DNA from: Yoonia maricola
Lineage (GTDB): Bacteria > Pseudomonadota > Alphaproteobacteria > Rhodobacterales > Rhodobacteraceae
NCBI RefSeq assembly: GCF_002797915.1
Contig: NZ_PGTY01000002.1
Coordinates: 310,001-374,000, forward strand
Direction: 5' to 3'
Length of the DNA stretch: 64,000 bases
The notes below the pieces were generated by a model that was not told where the DNA came from, did not search any database, and saw nothing but the letters and a program-made list of their open reading frames with translations. Both the position numbers and the translations under genes were made by a program. Positions 45,305 through 54,867 of this stretch are shown here, piece after piece. Positions within the stretch are counted from its first letter, which is position 1; the number at the start of each line of letters is the position of its first letter.

Positions 45305-46078
45305 ATGACAAAGACATCAGCGGTGGAATTGGTTGTGGTGCCATGTCTGGCAGATAATTACGCGTTTTTGGTCCATAATGGCGACACCGGTGAGACTGCG
45401 TTGGTGGATGCACCCGAAGCCGCCCCCATTCAGACAGCACTGGATGCCCGTGGTTGGACGCTGAGCGATATTCTGATCACCCACCATCATGATGATCATA
45501 TTGGTGCCGTCGATACCTTGCGCGGTCGGGCGCGTGTGATTGGGGCCAGGGCCGACGCCCATCGTTTGCCCGATCTGGATTTGGCGGTTGCAGACGGCGA
45601 TCAGATCACTGTTTGCGGGCTGCAAACTGATATTTTCGACGTATCCGGCCATACGATTGGCCATATCGCCTTTCATATGCCTGATGCGCAGCTGGTCTTT
45701 ACCGCAGATAGCCTGATGGCACTGGGCTGTGGACGCCTGTTTGAAGGGACGCCCGCACAGATGTGGGACAGCATGCAAAAGCTGCGCGCGCTGCCTGATG
45801 ACACGCTTGTGTGCTCGGGTCATGAGTACACGACAACCAACGCGCGTTTCGCCGCATCCCTTGACCCGGATAATCCAGACCTTATCTCTCGTATTAAGCG
45901 GATCGAGGCTGCACGTGCAGCCGGCCAACCCACGGTCCCTTCAACGCTGACCGAAGAGAAGCGCACAAACCCGTTTTTGCGCGCCGATGTTCCCGAATTT
46001 CAAGCCGCCCTTGGTATGGCCGACGCATCCGCGGTGGACGTGTTTACCTATGCACGGGCGCAAAAAGACAAGTTTTAA
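45305..46078 (+). CDS. gloB: hydroxyacylglutathione hydrolase (glyoxalase II)
   Basis: Hydrolyses S-lactoylglutathione, ending the methylglyoxal detoxification path. 257 residues from ATG 45305. The metallo-beta-lactamase site THHHDDHIGA is at residues 59-68, with SGHTIGHIAFH, FTADSLMALGCGRLFEGT and SGHEYTTTNARF supplying further ligands; the C-terminal glutathione-binding region ends EKRTNPFLR. It is one of the clearer housekeeping calls in the window. Confidence 0.95.
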   Translation: MTKTSAVELVVVPCLADNYAFLVHNGDTGETALVDAPEAAPIQTALDARGWTLSDILITHHHDDHIGAVDTLRGRARVIGARADAHRLPDLDLAVADGDQITVCGLQTDIFDVSGHTIGHIAFHMPDAQLVFTADSLMALGCGRLFEGTPAQMWDSMQKLRALPDDTLVCSGHEYTTTNARFAASLDPDNPDLISRIKRIEAARAAGQPTVPSTLTEEKRTNPFLRADVPEFQAALGMADASAVDVFTYARAQKDKF

Positions 46079-46247
46079 CCACAAAGATGTGAGAGCATGG
46101 TGAAAAGCCGGTCAAAAACTCAGCATCACACGATTTGTGATGCCAAATACGAAAAAAGTCCTTGAAGGTTGGGAAATAAAACCAAACCTTAAGGGTAAGA
46201 GGCCACGGTTGGGTCACGCCAGCCCCCGATATGAAGGAGCACAAGAC

Positions 46248-48572
46248 GTGCCATCATTTTCGACAACACTCGAACAGTCCATTCATGGCGCCCTGGCGCT
46301 GGCCAATGAACGTAAACATGAACTTGCTACGCTGGAACATTTGCTTTTGGCGTTGATTGATGAACCTGACGCAGCACGCGTGATGCGGGCATGTTCTGTG
46401 AACCTTGACGATCTGCGCAAGGATCTGGAAGGGTTTATTGAGGATGATCTTTCGACACTGATCACGGATGTTGAAGGGTCCGAGGCTGTGCCGACGGCCG
46501 CCTTCCAACGCGTTATCCAGCGTGCGGCGATCCACGTCCAATCCTCTGGCCGCAGCGAAGTGACCGGGGCCAACGTACTGGTCGCTATCTTTGCCGAACG
46601 CGAAAGCAATGCTGCCTATTTCCTGCAAGAACAGGATATGACGCGTTATGATGCCGTGAACTTCATCGCCCATGGCGTGGCGAAGGATCCCGCTTTCGGT
46701 GAGGCGCGCCCCGTGACTGGCTCGCCAGAAGAGGGCGAGACGATCGCCGCCGGCGAAGGTGATGAAAAAGAAAGCGCACTGGCGAAATACTGCGTTGATT
46801 TGAATGCCAAAGCGACCAAAGGCGATGTTGATCCATTGATCGGCCGCGCGCACGAGGTGGAACGCTGTATTCAGGTGCTATGCCGACGCCGCAAGAACAA
46901 CCCGCTTTTGGTGGGTGATCCGGGCGTTGGTAAAACCGCAATTGCCGAAGGTCTGGCCTTTAAGATTGTGAACGGTGAAACGCCGGAGGTGCTGTCGAAG
47001 GCGACGATCTATTCGCTTGATATGGGCGCATTGCTTGCAGGTACGCGTTATCGCGGTGATTTCGAGGAACGCCTGAAGGCCGTGATGACCGAGATGGAAG
47101 ATCACGCTGATGCCGTGCTGTTCATCGACGAAATTCATACCGTGATCGGTGCGGGTGCGACCTCTGGTGGTGCCATGGATGCCTCAAACCTGCTGAAACC
47201 GGCGTTGCAGGGTGGTAAGCTGCGCTGCATGGGGTCCACGACCTATAAGGAATTCCGTCAACACTTTGAAAAGGACCGCGCGTTGTCACGGCGGTTCCAG
47301 AAGATTGATGTGACAGAGCCTTCGGTCCCTGACGCGATCAAGATTTTGCAGGGTCTGAAGCCCTATTTCGAAGAACATCACAGCATCAAATACACGGCTG
47401 ATGCGATCAAGACCGCTGTAGAATTGTCTGCCCGCTACATCAATGACCGCAAATTGCCCGACAAGGCAATCGACGTGATTGATGAGGCCGGTGCTGCACA
47501 GCATCTGGTTGCTGAAAGCAAGCGTCGTAAGACGATTGGTGCCAAGGAAATCGAGAATGTTGTGGCGAAGATTGCGCGCATTCCGCCCAAGAACGTATCG
47601 AAAGACGATGCTGAGGTTCTGAAAGACCTTGAGAAATCGTTGAAACGCGTTGTCTTTGGTCAGGATGCAGCGATTGAAGCGCTGTCCTCTGCCATCAAGC
47701 TGGCGCGCGCCGGTCTGCGTGAACCTGAAAAGCCGATTGGGAACTACCTGTTCGCAGGTCCAACGGGTGTGGGTAAAACCGAAGTGGCAAAACAGCTGGC
47801 AGATACGCTGGGTGTGGAATTGATGCGCTTTGACATGTCCGAGTACATGGAAAAGCACGCTGTCAGCCGCTTGATTGGTGCACCCCCCGGCTATGTTGGG
47901 TTCGATCAGGGTGGTATGCTGACCGACGGTGTCGATCAGAACCCGCACTGTGTGCTGCTGCTCGATGAGATGGAGAAAGCGCACCCTGACGTCTACAACA
48001 TTCTGTTGCAGGTCATGGACCACGGTAAGCTGACCGATCACAATGGGCGGACCACTGATTTCCGCAATGTGATCATCATCATGACGTCGAACGCGGGTGC
48101 GGCCGAAATGTCGAAAAACGCGCTGGGCTTTGGCCGTGAAAGCCGTGAAGGCGAAGACACCGCTGCGATTGAGCGGACTTTCACGCCGGAATTCCGTAAC
48201 CGTCTGGATGCGGTGATCAGCTTTGGCGCGTTGCCGAAACCTGTGATCATGCAGGTGGTCGAAAAGTTCGTCCTGCAACTTGAAGCGCAGCTGATCGACC
48301 GTAACGTGCATATTGAGCTAACACCTGCCGCAGCTGAATGGCTTGCCGACAAAGGCTATGATGCGAAAATGGGTGCACGTCCGCTGGGCCGTGTCATTCA
48401 GGAACACATCAAAAAGCCGCTGGCGGAAGAGCTGCTCTTTGGCAAGCTTGTTAAAGGCGGGATCGTCAAAGTGGGGGTCAAGAAAGGTGAGCTGGACTTA
48501 CGCTATGAAGCACCGGCGCAGGGTCGTATTACCGGCGGCGGAGATAAGCCACCGCTTTTGACCGCTGACTAA
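46248..48572 (+). CDS. clpA: ATP-dependent Clp protease ATP-binding subunit ClpA
   Basis: 774 residues from GTG 46248, preceded by AAGGAG; an ATG 46137 upstream is in frame but gives no homology. The N-domain begins [23 protein letters not shown] module 1 has [15 protein letters not shown], module 2 [15 protein letters not shown]. The ClpP-docking loop is the [14 protein letters not shown] region. ClpA unfolds substrates for ClpP. The clpS adaptor gene, often just upstream, is not here. Confidence 0.96.
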   Translation: MPSFSTTLEQSIHGALALANERKHELATLEHLLLALIDEPDAARVMRACSVNLDDLRKDLEGFIEDDLSTLITDVEGSEAVPTAAFQRVIQRAAIHVQSSGRSEVTGANVLVAIFAERESNAAYFLQEQDMTRYDAVNFIAHGVAKDPAFGEARPVTGSPEEGETIAAGEGDEKESALAKYCVDLNAKATKGDVDPLIGRAHEVERCIQVLCRRRKNNPLLVGDPGVGKTAIAEGLAFKIVNGETPEVLSKATIYSLDMGALLAGTRYRGDFEERLKAVMTEMEDHADAVLFIDEIHTVIGAGATSGGAMDASNLLKPALQGGKLRCMGSTTYKEFRQHFEKDRALSRRFQKIDVTEPSVPDAIKILQGLKPYFEEHHSIKYTADAIKTAVELSARYINDRKLPDKAIDVIDEAGAAQHLVAESKRRKTIGAKEIENVVAKIARIPPKNVSKDDAEVLKDLEKSLKRVVFGQDAAIEALSSAIKLARAGLREPEKPIGNYLFAGPTGVGKTEVAKQLADTLGVELMRFDMSEYMEKHAVSRLIGAPPGYVGFDQGGMLTDGVDQNPHCVLLLDEMEKAHPDVYNILLQVMDHGKLTDHNGRTTDFRNVIIIMTSNAGAAEMSKNALGFGRESREGEDTAAIERTFTPEFRNRLDAVISFGALPKPVIMQVVEKFVLQLEAQLIDRNVHIELTPAAAEWLADKGYDAKMGARPLGRVIQEHIKKPLAEELLFGKLVKGGIVKVGVKKGELDLRYEAPAQGRITGGGDKPPLLTAD

Positions 48573-48590
48573 ACGTTGCCGAGAGAAAAG

Positions 48591-48626
48591 AAAGCCCACC
48601 GCTCAACAAAGAGCGGCGGGCTTTTT
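48591..48626. terminator. bidirectional intrinsic terminator after clpA
   Basis: AAGCCCACCGCTC (48592-48604) pairs with GAGCGGCGGGCTT (48611-48623) with one mismatch around AACAAA, followed by TTTTT; an A-rich run on the left gives a T-run on the other strand. It serves clpA and the convergent small membrane gene. Confidence 0.9.
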
Positions 48627-48645
48627 CGTGCTGTGACTGCTGTGG

Positions 48646-48891
48646 TTACATGCCCCAGGTCAACAACACCAAACTTAACACGATGCCGGGAACGATGAGT
48701 GTCATGGGCCATACCAATGCAGCCACGCCGAATGTGAAAATGGCCAGCCCCCACAGCGCGACAACGGCTAGGATTGCCAAAACGATCTTAGCTTCCATGC
48801 TGAGTGGAAAAAAGTAGCCACGCCACTCCGTCAGTGTTTCCTTGACGGTGGAGGTAAACGGACGAAGTGGTCTTTGATCAATCAGTGACAT
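48646..48891 (-). CDS. small hypothetical membrane protein
   Basis: 81 residues, two hydrophobic helices: AKIVLAILAVVALWGLAIFT (about 34-53) and a second up to the C-terminal LVLLTWGM. The N-terminal 30 residues are soluble and basic (PLRPFTSTVKETLTEWRGYF). AAAAGGAAATGC lies ahead of the ATG. No family recognised. Confidence 0.6.
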   Translation of the reverse strand: MSLIDQRPLRPFTSTVKETLTEWRGYFFPLSMEAKIVLAILAVVALWGLAIFTFGVAALVWPMTLIVPGIVLSLVLLTWGM

Positions 48892-48976
48892 TGCATTTCC
48901 TTTTATTTCGCAGGAGGTATGTCACAAAGTGAAGCTGCGCAGAGGACCGATTGCCGCAGTTGCAGCGTAATCCCTG

Positions 48977-49798
48977 CTATCGGTCGGTTTTTGACCGACG
49001 ATGCAGGTTTGGCACAGCGTAAGGCACTGCCTTTTGATAGGTCGCAAAGCGCATGCCATACCGTTTGGCGAACCTGCGTTCCTTCAGGCGCGGGGCTAAC
49101 AGGCAATAAGCCGTGAGAGTGATGGCAAGCGCCAATTGATCCGGTGTCCAGACCGGGACGGTCCAGAGTGTCAGTGCAAAGGCAACATAGATCGGCTGTC
49201 GGATCAGCCGGAACAGCCCCCCGATGGGCATGTCAGGAAAGACTGGTTTGATGTTCTGGGCAAGAGACATCCAACCCAGCGCGCCTGACTGGACTTCGGC
49301 CCCAGCGTCATAGCTGGCCTTGATCAACAGCCCCCAAGCGGCGGCATATAGCATGCTGATAATTACAAATGCCACGCCCTCCGCCCGCCACCAAATGATC
49401 CCGCTGGGTGTCCAAAGCGCAAACAAGAGCAAAAGCTGAAGTGACGCGATGATCGCATAGGTGGTTGTCGATAGCGTCGCGCCATAGGTGGCAGGGGCAA
49501 GACGGCCCAGTATCTTGGAACCTCTGCTTGTTAACAGCACAGAATGCACGCATGGAAATTGCATGATAAGCAGGGCATTGGCCACATAGCCCCATGGTGC
49601 AGGAACCCGCCCCAAACTTTCGCTCATCCCAAAAAACATTGCTATGATCATTGCCAACACGGCAGCCGCAAAGATCAAATGGCAGCTGACGCCGTAAAGA
49701 AACGCGACAGCAATGCGCCTGCGTCCCGGTGGGGGGCGCAAAACGCCAATTGCCAGCACGAACAGGCGCGTAAAGGGTGAAGGCTCTTTGTGATCCAT
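48977..49798 (-). CDS. polytopic membrane protein, isoprenylcysteine-methyltransferase/NnrU-like
   Basis: 273 residues with six or seven hydrophobic helices. The C-terminal region GGLFRLIRQPIYVAFALTLW (about 197-216), with LRERRF-like LKERRFAKRYGMRFATYQKAVP (about 241-262), has the RHPxY/ExxxxxxxG-Y-x-Y-x-x-x-V-P plan of the ICMT/PEMT family of integral methyltransferases. The expected HP is replaced by RQP, as in NnrU-like relatives. The substrate is unknown. Confidence 0.7.
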   Translation of the reverse strand: MDHKEPSPFTRLFVLAIGVLRPPPGRRRIAVAFLYGVSCHLIFAAAVLAMIIAMFFGMSESLGRVPAPWGYVANALLIMQFPCVHSVLLTSRGSKILGRLAPATYGATLSTTTYAIIASLQLLLLFALWTPSGIIWWRAEGVAFVIISMLYAAAWGLLIKASYDAGAEVQSGALGWMSLAQNIKPVFPDMPIGGLFRLIRQPIYVAFALTLWTVPVWTPDQLALAITLTAYCLLAPRLKERRFAKRYGMRFATYQKAVPYAVPNLHRRSKTDR

Positions 49799-49892
49799 TG
49801 CCGAAAGTTAGCCCCGCTTTCCCAAAAGGCGATATATGCGGCACCTTTGGTCGCAGGTTGCCTTCGCCCATTCTGCTACTACTTCCTTCTGC

Positions 49893-50108
49893 ATGCCCCA
49901 AACGCCCGCCCTTCCTCCTGCGCATGTCAGCGATATCATCCAGATGGCGCTATCGGATCATGTCAGCTTTCAAGATATTCGTCGCGAATACGGGATCGGC
50001 GAAAAGGACGTCAAAGCACTGATGCGGGACAATTTGAAACCGGGTAGCTATCGCGCGTGGCGCAAGCGGGTGCGCGACTTTGGTGATCGGCGGGAAACCT
50101 ACAAATGA
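49893..50108 (+). CDS. DUF2805 / TIGR03643 family small protein
   Basis: 71 residues from ATG 49893; the frame opens earlier at 49836 without homology. The body, HVSDIIQMALSDHVSFQDIR then EYGIGEKDVKALMRDNLKPG, followed by SYRAWRKRVRDFGDRRETYK, is typical of this short helical family, which has a helix-turn-helix look. It overlaps the ABC1 kinase gene by ATGA. Function unknown. Confidence 0.8.
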   Translation: MPQTPALPPAHVSDIIQMALSDHVSFQDIRREYGIGEKDVKALMRDNLKPGSYRAWRKRVRDFGDRRETYK

Positions 50109-51430
50109 CCGATAAGCGCGATACGGCGCGTGCGTTGCCTGTGCCATCGGGGCGGGTGTCCCGGTTCACGCGGCTGGGTGCCATGACAGCAGGGGTGGCT
50201 GGCAATATGGCGATGAATGGCCTGAGCCAGTTGGCCCAAGGTCAGCGCCCCGCAATGCGCGATTTGCTGATGACCCCGCAGAACATCACCCGCGTGACCG
50301 AAAAGCTCGCCCAGATGCGCGGTGCCGCAATGAAAATCGGGCAGTTGATGTCGATGGATACGGGCGAATTTCTGCCTCCGGAACTGGCGCAGATCATGGC
50401 ACGGTTGCGCGATGACGCGCATATCATGCCGCCTGCGCAGTTGAAGAAGGTGTTGAATGCGAACTGGCCCGCGGGCTGGCTGGGTCAGTTTGCGAAATTC
50501 GACGTGCGCCCTATTGCCGCCGCCTCTATCGGTCAGGTACATCGCGCGCGCCTGAAAGACGGTATGGAGCTTGCGATCAAGGTGCAATATCCCGGCGTCG
50601 CGCAAAGCATCGATAGTGATGTGGCAAATGTGGGTGCCTTGCTGCGGATGTCAGGGCTGCTGCCGAAAGGATTTGAGCTGGCGCCCTATTTGGAAGAGGC
50701 CCGCAAGCAACTGCACTTAGAAACGGATTACGAACACGAGAGTGAAAACCTTGCCCGTTTTGCAGCGCTTTTAACGGATGCGCCAGCTTTCACCGTGCCC
50801 ATGCATGTCCCCGAATGGAGCACGCGTGAAGTGCTGGCCATGTCCTATGTCGCAGGTGAACCGATTGAAGCAGCGTTCGCGCAGGACAAGGCAGAGCGCA
50901 ACCGGATCGCCGACGCTTTGATTGGCCTGACCTTACGCGAATTGTTTGATGACGGGTTGATGCAGACTGATCCGAATTTCGCTAACTATCGTTATGATCC
51001 GGCGACGGGGCAGATCATCTTGTTGGATTTTGGTGCAACACGCGTACTTGATCCAAAGGTGGTTGATCAATACAGGCGGTTGTTGGCTGCGGGGCTGGCA
51101 GATGAGCAATCCACGATGGATGCAATTGCCGAAGAGATTGGTTTCGTAGCCATCGATACGCCGCCGCGTTATCGCGCCGCCATTATGGATATGATGGGCA
51201 TGGCGTTTGATGCCTTGCGCAGCGATGCCCCGTTTGATTTCACCGAGAAGGCCCTGCCGCGCGCGATGCAAGATGCCGGTATGGCATTGGCTGAAGACGG
51301 GTTTATCCCGCCGCCCTTGCCGATTGATGTGCTGCTCTTGCAGCGTAAATTCGGGGGTATGTTTTTGCTAGCCAGCCAACTGGGCGCGCAGGTTGATCTG
51401 CGCGGTTATCTGCGGCGCTACGTCGGTTAG
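50105..51430 (+). CDS. ABC1/AarF (UbiB-like) atypical kinase family protein
   Basis: 441 residues. The diagnostic N-terminal AMKIGQLMSMDTGEFLPPEL (KxGQ motif, about 76-95) precedes the kinase-like core: AAASIGQVHRARLKDGMELA with the Ala-rich loop in place of a P-loop, IKVQYPGV (catalytic Lys), ETDYEHESENL, and LLDFGATRVLD as the metal-binding DFG. Such proteins support ubiquinone or other isoprenoid-lipid metabolism. It is not obviously the ubiB in a ubiE-ubiB pair. Coupled to the DUF2805 gene. Confidence 0.9.
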   Translation: MTDKRDTARALPVPSGRVSRFTRLGAMTAGVAGNMAMNGLSQLAQGQRPAMRDLLMTPQNITRVTEKLAQMRGAAMKIGQLMSMDTGEFLPPELAQIMARLRDDAHIMPPAQLKKVLNANWPAGWLGQFAKFDVRPIAAASIGQVHRARLKDGMELAIKVQYPGVAQSIDSDVANVGALLRMSGLLPKGFELAPYLEEARKQLHLETDYEHESENLARFAALLTDAPAFTVPMHVPEWSTREVLAMSYVAGEPIEAAFAQDKAERNRIADALIGLTLRELFDDGLMQTDPNFANYRYDPATGQIILLDFGATRVLDPKVVDQYRRLLAAGLADEQSTMDAIAEEIGFVAIDTPPRYRAAIMDMMGMAFDALRSDAPFDFTEKALPRAMQDAGMALAEDGFIPPPLPIDVLLLQRKFGGMFLLASQLGAQVDLRGYLRRYVG

Positions 51431-53037
51431 CGTTCGGTCAGTTTCAATTCGATCCGGCGGTTTTGGGCCCGTGCCTCTGGCGTATCCAGCGGGTTGAGGG
51501 GTTGAAATTCACCAAAGCCGTTGGCAGCCAGCCTGCGTGGGTCAATCCCAAGGTCTTCCGACATGAAGCGCACCACAGACAAGGCGCGCGCCTGGCTCAG
51601 TTCCCAGTTGTCTGCAAACCGGCTGTTTGCGCTGAGAGGGGTGTTGTCGGTGTGCCCGTCAACGCGGATCACCCAGTCGATCCCCTCTGGGATGTCGGCG
51701 GCGATGCTGCGCAGGATGTCAGCAATATTCGCAATCTCGCTTTCACCGGCAGGGGACAGATCGGCGCTGCCGGGGGCGAAGAGGACTTCGGAGTTAAAGA
51801 TAAAACGGTCGCCTTCAATGCGAATACGGTCCTGCCCTTCGAGGATCTGCCGCAATTCACCAAAGAAGTCGGATTTGAAACGCGCAAGGTTCTCGGCCTC
51901 TTCTTCTAGCCGCGCGGCTTCGGCCTCTAGCCTGATCCGCTCGGCCTCTTCCAGTGAACGCCGTTGACGTTCTTCTGACACTGCCCGCGCGAGGGCCGTG
52001 TTCAACTGTGCGCCCAGCGTTTCGATCTGTACCTGCGCTTCGCGGTCAGCGTTCTCTGCCAGATTGAGCAAGGATTGCAGACTACCCACTTGCGCGCGCA
52101 GCTCCGCGATTTGTTCGTTGAGCAAGGCTACCTGTCGCTGACTTTCAGCGGACACTGTCTTTTGCGCGGCGAGTTCTTCGTTCGCGAGTGCGAGCAGTGC
52201 TGCCTGCTGTTCGGCTTCTTGGCTTTCTTCTTGTGCCGTGTCGCGCAGGGCTTCCAATTCGGATTGTGCTGCGCGCGCGGCGGCAAGAAGGGTCAGTGTA
52301 TTCTCTGCCTCTTGCCGTTGTCGTTCTAGGTTCAGGGTCATCGCCGTCAGTTCCGTATCAGCATTCGCAAGCCGTTCGCGCAGCGCCTCTGCGGCCGCGG
52401 CACTGGTAATCTGATCGGCCTCAAGCGCCGTGATGCGGTCGGTTTGTGCATCAGTCTTGGTTTCCAGATCGGCGACCAGCGCTTCGAGCGCTTCGCGTCT
52501 GGCGGCGGCAAGGCGCGCGGCCTCGGTGCCCTCATCAATCTCGGTTCGTGCCTGCGCCAATGCCAAGTTCAGCGCTTCTTGTTCGGTCAGCAGACGCTCT
52601 GTTTCGGCCTCCAAACCAGCGATATTGGCCAGGGCTTCGCTGCGTTCGCTCAACAGCCCCGCGACCTGTGCTTCAAACTGCGTGATCTCGCTTTGCGCAG
52701 CGGCCAGTGCCTGATCCTGCGTTTGTCGTTCGGCAATCAGCGCGGCAATCCGGCCTGCTTGCGCGGTGGCTTCGGCTTCGGCGGTTTCCAGATCAGACGT
52801 GAGGGCAGCATTCGTATCCCGTTCCAGCCCGAGCGTCGCCGTCAAGGCGGCCACTTCATCGCTAAGCGCGTCGAGTTCCGTTTCCTGCCCGGTGATCTGT
52901 TGGCGTAGCACAAATTGGATGACCATAAAGATGGTCAGCACGAACATCAGCACCAGCAACAGCCCAGTCATCGCATCCACGAAACCCGGCCAAATGGCGT
53001 TTTGGAAACGGTTTGATGATCTGCGGCTCAGCGCCAT
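51427..53037 (-). CDS. MotB/OmpA-like protein with long periplasmic coiled coil
   Basis: 536 residues. One N-terminal membrane helix, PGFVDAMTGLLLVLMFVLTI (about 17-36), contains an Asp (residue 21) placed like the proton-channel Asp of MotB. Residues about 50-390 are a long Ala/Glu/Gln-rich coiled coil. The C-terminal OmpA-like peptidoglycan-binding domain has NSEVLFAPGSADLSPAGESE, VIRVDGHTDNTPLS, NWELSQARALSVVRFM and LAANGFGEFQPL with RAQNRRIELKL. It sits three bases downstream of a MotA/ExbB-like gene. The pair is not part of the flagellar cluster, which has its own motB. Confidence 0.85.
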   Translation of the reverse strand: MALSRRSSNRFQNAIWPGFVDAMTGLLLVLMFVLTIFMVIQFVLRQQITGQETELDALSDEVAALTATLGLERDTNAALTSDLETAEAEATAQAGRIAALIAERQTQDQALAAAQSEITQFEAQVAGLLSERSEALANIAGLEAETERLLTEQEALNLALAQARTEIDEGTEAARLAAARREALEALVADLETKTDAQTDRITALEADQITSAAAAEALRERLANADTELTAMTLNLERQRQEAENTLTLLAAARAAQSELEALRDTAQEESQEAEQQAALLALANEELAAQKTVSAESQRQVALLNEQIAELRAQVGSLQSLLNLAENADREAQVQIETLGAQLNTALARAVSEERQRRSLEEAERIRLEAEAARLEEEAENLARFKSDFFGELRQILEGQDRIRIEGDRFIFNSEVLFAPGSADLSPAGESEIANIADILRSIAADIPEGIDWVIRVDGHTDNTPLSANSRFADNWELSQARALSVVRFMSEDLGIDPRRLAANGFGEFQPLNPLDTPEARAQNRRIELKLTER

Positions 53038-53040
53038 GGA

Positions 53041-54192
53041 TCAACCTCTGCCTTTAATCGCGTTTGTTAGATTGGCAATCTCTCCGCGCAGATCGCCAAT
53101 GCTTTCCTGCCGCCCGGCGGACATTTCTTCCAGTATACGAAGCAATTGCACGTCGATTGACCGCAAGCGCATCCGGCTTTCGGCATCAATACCGTCCATG
53201 CCGTTGTCATCCATCTTCTGGATCAATGCCTCTTGGCCAAGGGCAACACGCTCCAAAAGAGCCGTATTGGAGTTGGTCGTCGACGCTTGCGCCAGTTTTT
53301 CGATGGCCATGGCAAGCGATGCGAAGCGCTGGTCGTTTTCTTCGCGGTCGGCGTCGGTTTGTCCCATCATCATCTGGATCGTGTCCATCAATTCGCCCAG
53401 TTGTTCCACGAATGGGCCCATCGCACTCAGGTCTGCGCCGCCGACGCCCTCTTCCCCGTCGATGCCGACGCGGGTGATGGTGGACAGCCACTCTTCCAAT
53501 TCGCGGTAGAACCGGTTTTGGCCGTGGCCAGCAAAAAGCTCTAGAAGCCCAACGATGAGAGAACCGGCCAAGCCGAGGAGCGAGCTTGAGAAGGCCGTGC
53601 CCATACCGCCAAGCTGTGCTTCCAACCCTGATTGTAGGCGTGCAAAAATGTCTGCCCCGCTTTCACCTTCGCCGGGGTTGAGCGAGCGTATGGTTTCCAC
53701 CAATGCCGGTACGGTTGTTGCCAGGCCATAGAACGTTCCCAAAAGCCCAAGGAAAATCAGAACATTGCCGATATAGCGCGTGATTTCGCGGTCTTCATCG
53801 ATACGCTGCGCAACAGAATCAAGGATCGACCGCCCGGATGAGGACGACACCTGCGTGCGCGCCCCGCGTGAGCGCAACAATGTGGCGAGGGGGGCCAGCA
53901 GGGATGGTGCCGCGCTGAAAGAATGCCCGCCTGCGTCCCGCGCGAACCTTTCGATCCAGCGTACGGACTTCATCAAGACAAACACCTGATTGAAGCAGGA
54001 CAATACGCCCAGCACAAAGACCCCGAGGATCACACCATTAAGGTATGGATTTGACTGGTAGATCGCGGTGATCTGTTCCAGCCCAAGGTAAAAACCAGCC
54101 CCCACAAGGCCAAGCACTGTCAGCATAAAGAGAAGCTGGCGAATGGGCTGAGAAAACTGTGGTTGTGCTTTGGGTGCCCGTTTATCCGACAA
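53041..54192 (-). CDS. MotA/TolQ/ExbB-type proton channel protein
   Basis: 383 residues. Helices at about 20-40 and 50-72 are followed by a cytoplasmic loop, then the conserved channel helices: YIGNVLIFLGLLGTFYGLAT (about 140-159) and GMGTAFSSSLLGLAGSLIVG (about 196-215). The cytoplasmic C-terminal tail of about 150 residues is helical. With the downstream MotB/OmpA-like protein it should form an ion-driven motor complex anchored to peptidoglycan. Role unknown; envelope stability or transport are possible. Confidence 0.85.
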   Translation of the reverse strand: MSDKRAPKAQPQFSQPIRQLLFMLTVLGLVGAGFYLGLEQITAIYQSNPYLNGVILGVFVLGVLSCFNQVFVLMKSVRWIERFARDAGGHSFSAAPSLLAPLATLLRSRGARTQVSSSSGRSILDSVAQRIDEDREITRYIGNVLIFLGLLGTFYGLATTVPALVETIRSLNPGEGESGADIFARLQSGLEAQLGGMGTAFSSSLLGLAGSLIVGLLELFAGHGQNRFYRELEEWLSTITRVGIDGEEGVGGADLSAMGPFVEQLGELMDTIQMMMGQTDADREENDQRFASLAMAIEKLAQASTTNSNTALLERVALGQEALIQKMDDNGMDGIDAESRMRLRSIDVQLLRILEEMSAGRQESIGDLRGEIANLTNAIKGRG

Positions 54193-54281
54193 GGGAGAGC
54201 GTCCTCATATTGTGTGATTACTTCGCTCGCATAACACCATATGGGCGAAGTCGCGCAAACCCAAACAAAATCAGGTGTCGC

Positions 54282-54812
54282 TTATGTTGCCGTCAAAGCA
54301 CGCACACGGGTAACAAGCCATGACATATCAGCGTCTTTGATCCCAAGTTCGGTCAGATGCGCCGCCGTATTGAACAGATATTCCGTGTTCGGCCCGCGCC
54401 CCCCAACCGCTTGTGCAATGATCTGCGCCTGTTTTTCGAGGTCGAACTGGCAGTACTGCACGTGATCACGGTTGATAATATAGGCGAGCGCCGGGATTTT
54501 ATCCCCGTCGTCGCAGACCAGTTCAACCGTGTCTTCATAATAGGCCGATGAAACCAACTCGCGTTCGCGCAGCTGCGCATGAACCCTGTCTATCTCTTCA
54601 TCGGCCACCTGAAAGGCAACACCAGTGCATTGCGCACCTGCTTGGGTATCGAGAGCGAGGACGAGGCCGGGGTCCTCTTCCGATCCGCGATGATGAATAG
54701 ACAGCATGCAAAAGCTGCGGTGATAGTCACGCAGCCGTGCTTTCACCTGCCTTACGGGTGTGAAACCGGGGTTCCACAAGAGTGATCCATATCCAAAGAC
54801 CCAAAACGCCAT
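54282..54812 (-). CDS. chaC: glutathione-specific gamma-glutamylcyclotransferase, ChaC-like
   Basis: 176 residues from ATG 54812 (AFWVFGYGSLLWNPGF); the frame opens at 54836. The YGSLLWNP substrate loop, YHRSFCMLSIHHRGSEEDPG, and the catalytic Glu in QLRERELVSSAYYEDTVEL agree with the ChaC family, which cleaves glutathione to 5-oxoproline and Cys-Gly. It stands alone downstream of the idi gene on the same strand. Confidence 0.9.
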   Translation of the reverse strand: MAFWVFGYGSLLWNPGFTPVRQVKARLRDYHRSFCMLSIHHRGSEEDPGLVLALDTQAGAQCTGVAFQVADEEIDRVHAQLRERELVSSAYYEDTVELVCDDGDKIPALAYIINRDHVQYCQFDLEKQAQIIAQAVGGRGPNTEYLFNTAAHLTELGIKDADMSWLVTRVRALTAT

Positions 54813-54867
54813 GCTGCACTTTCTTTTGTGCTGCACATAAACACCGGATTGTCGGAAACGAAAAGGC

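Noticed and set aside
46137-46247. ClpA start at ATG 46137
   Set aside because: AAGGAG in front of GTG 46248 and the conserved ClpA N-terminus right after it make the upstream part leader sequence.
47286-48311. Long open frame (341 codons) on the minus strand inside clpA
   Set aside because: It is antisense to the strongly conserved second AAA module of ClpA and has no recognisable protein features; high-GC coding DNA often leaves such frames open.
51427-54192. Zorya anti-phage system
   Set aside because: A MotA-like/MotB-like pair is present, but no zorC, zorD or zorE gene is adjacent, and the long coiled coil is in the periplasmic partner instead of the cytoplasmic tail of the channel protein.
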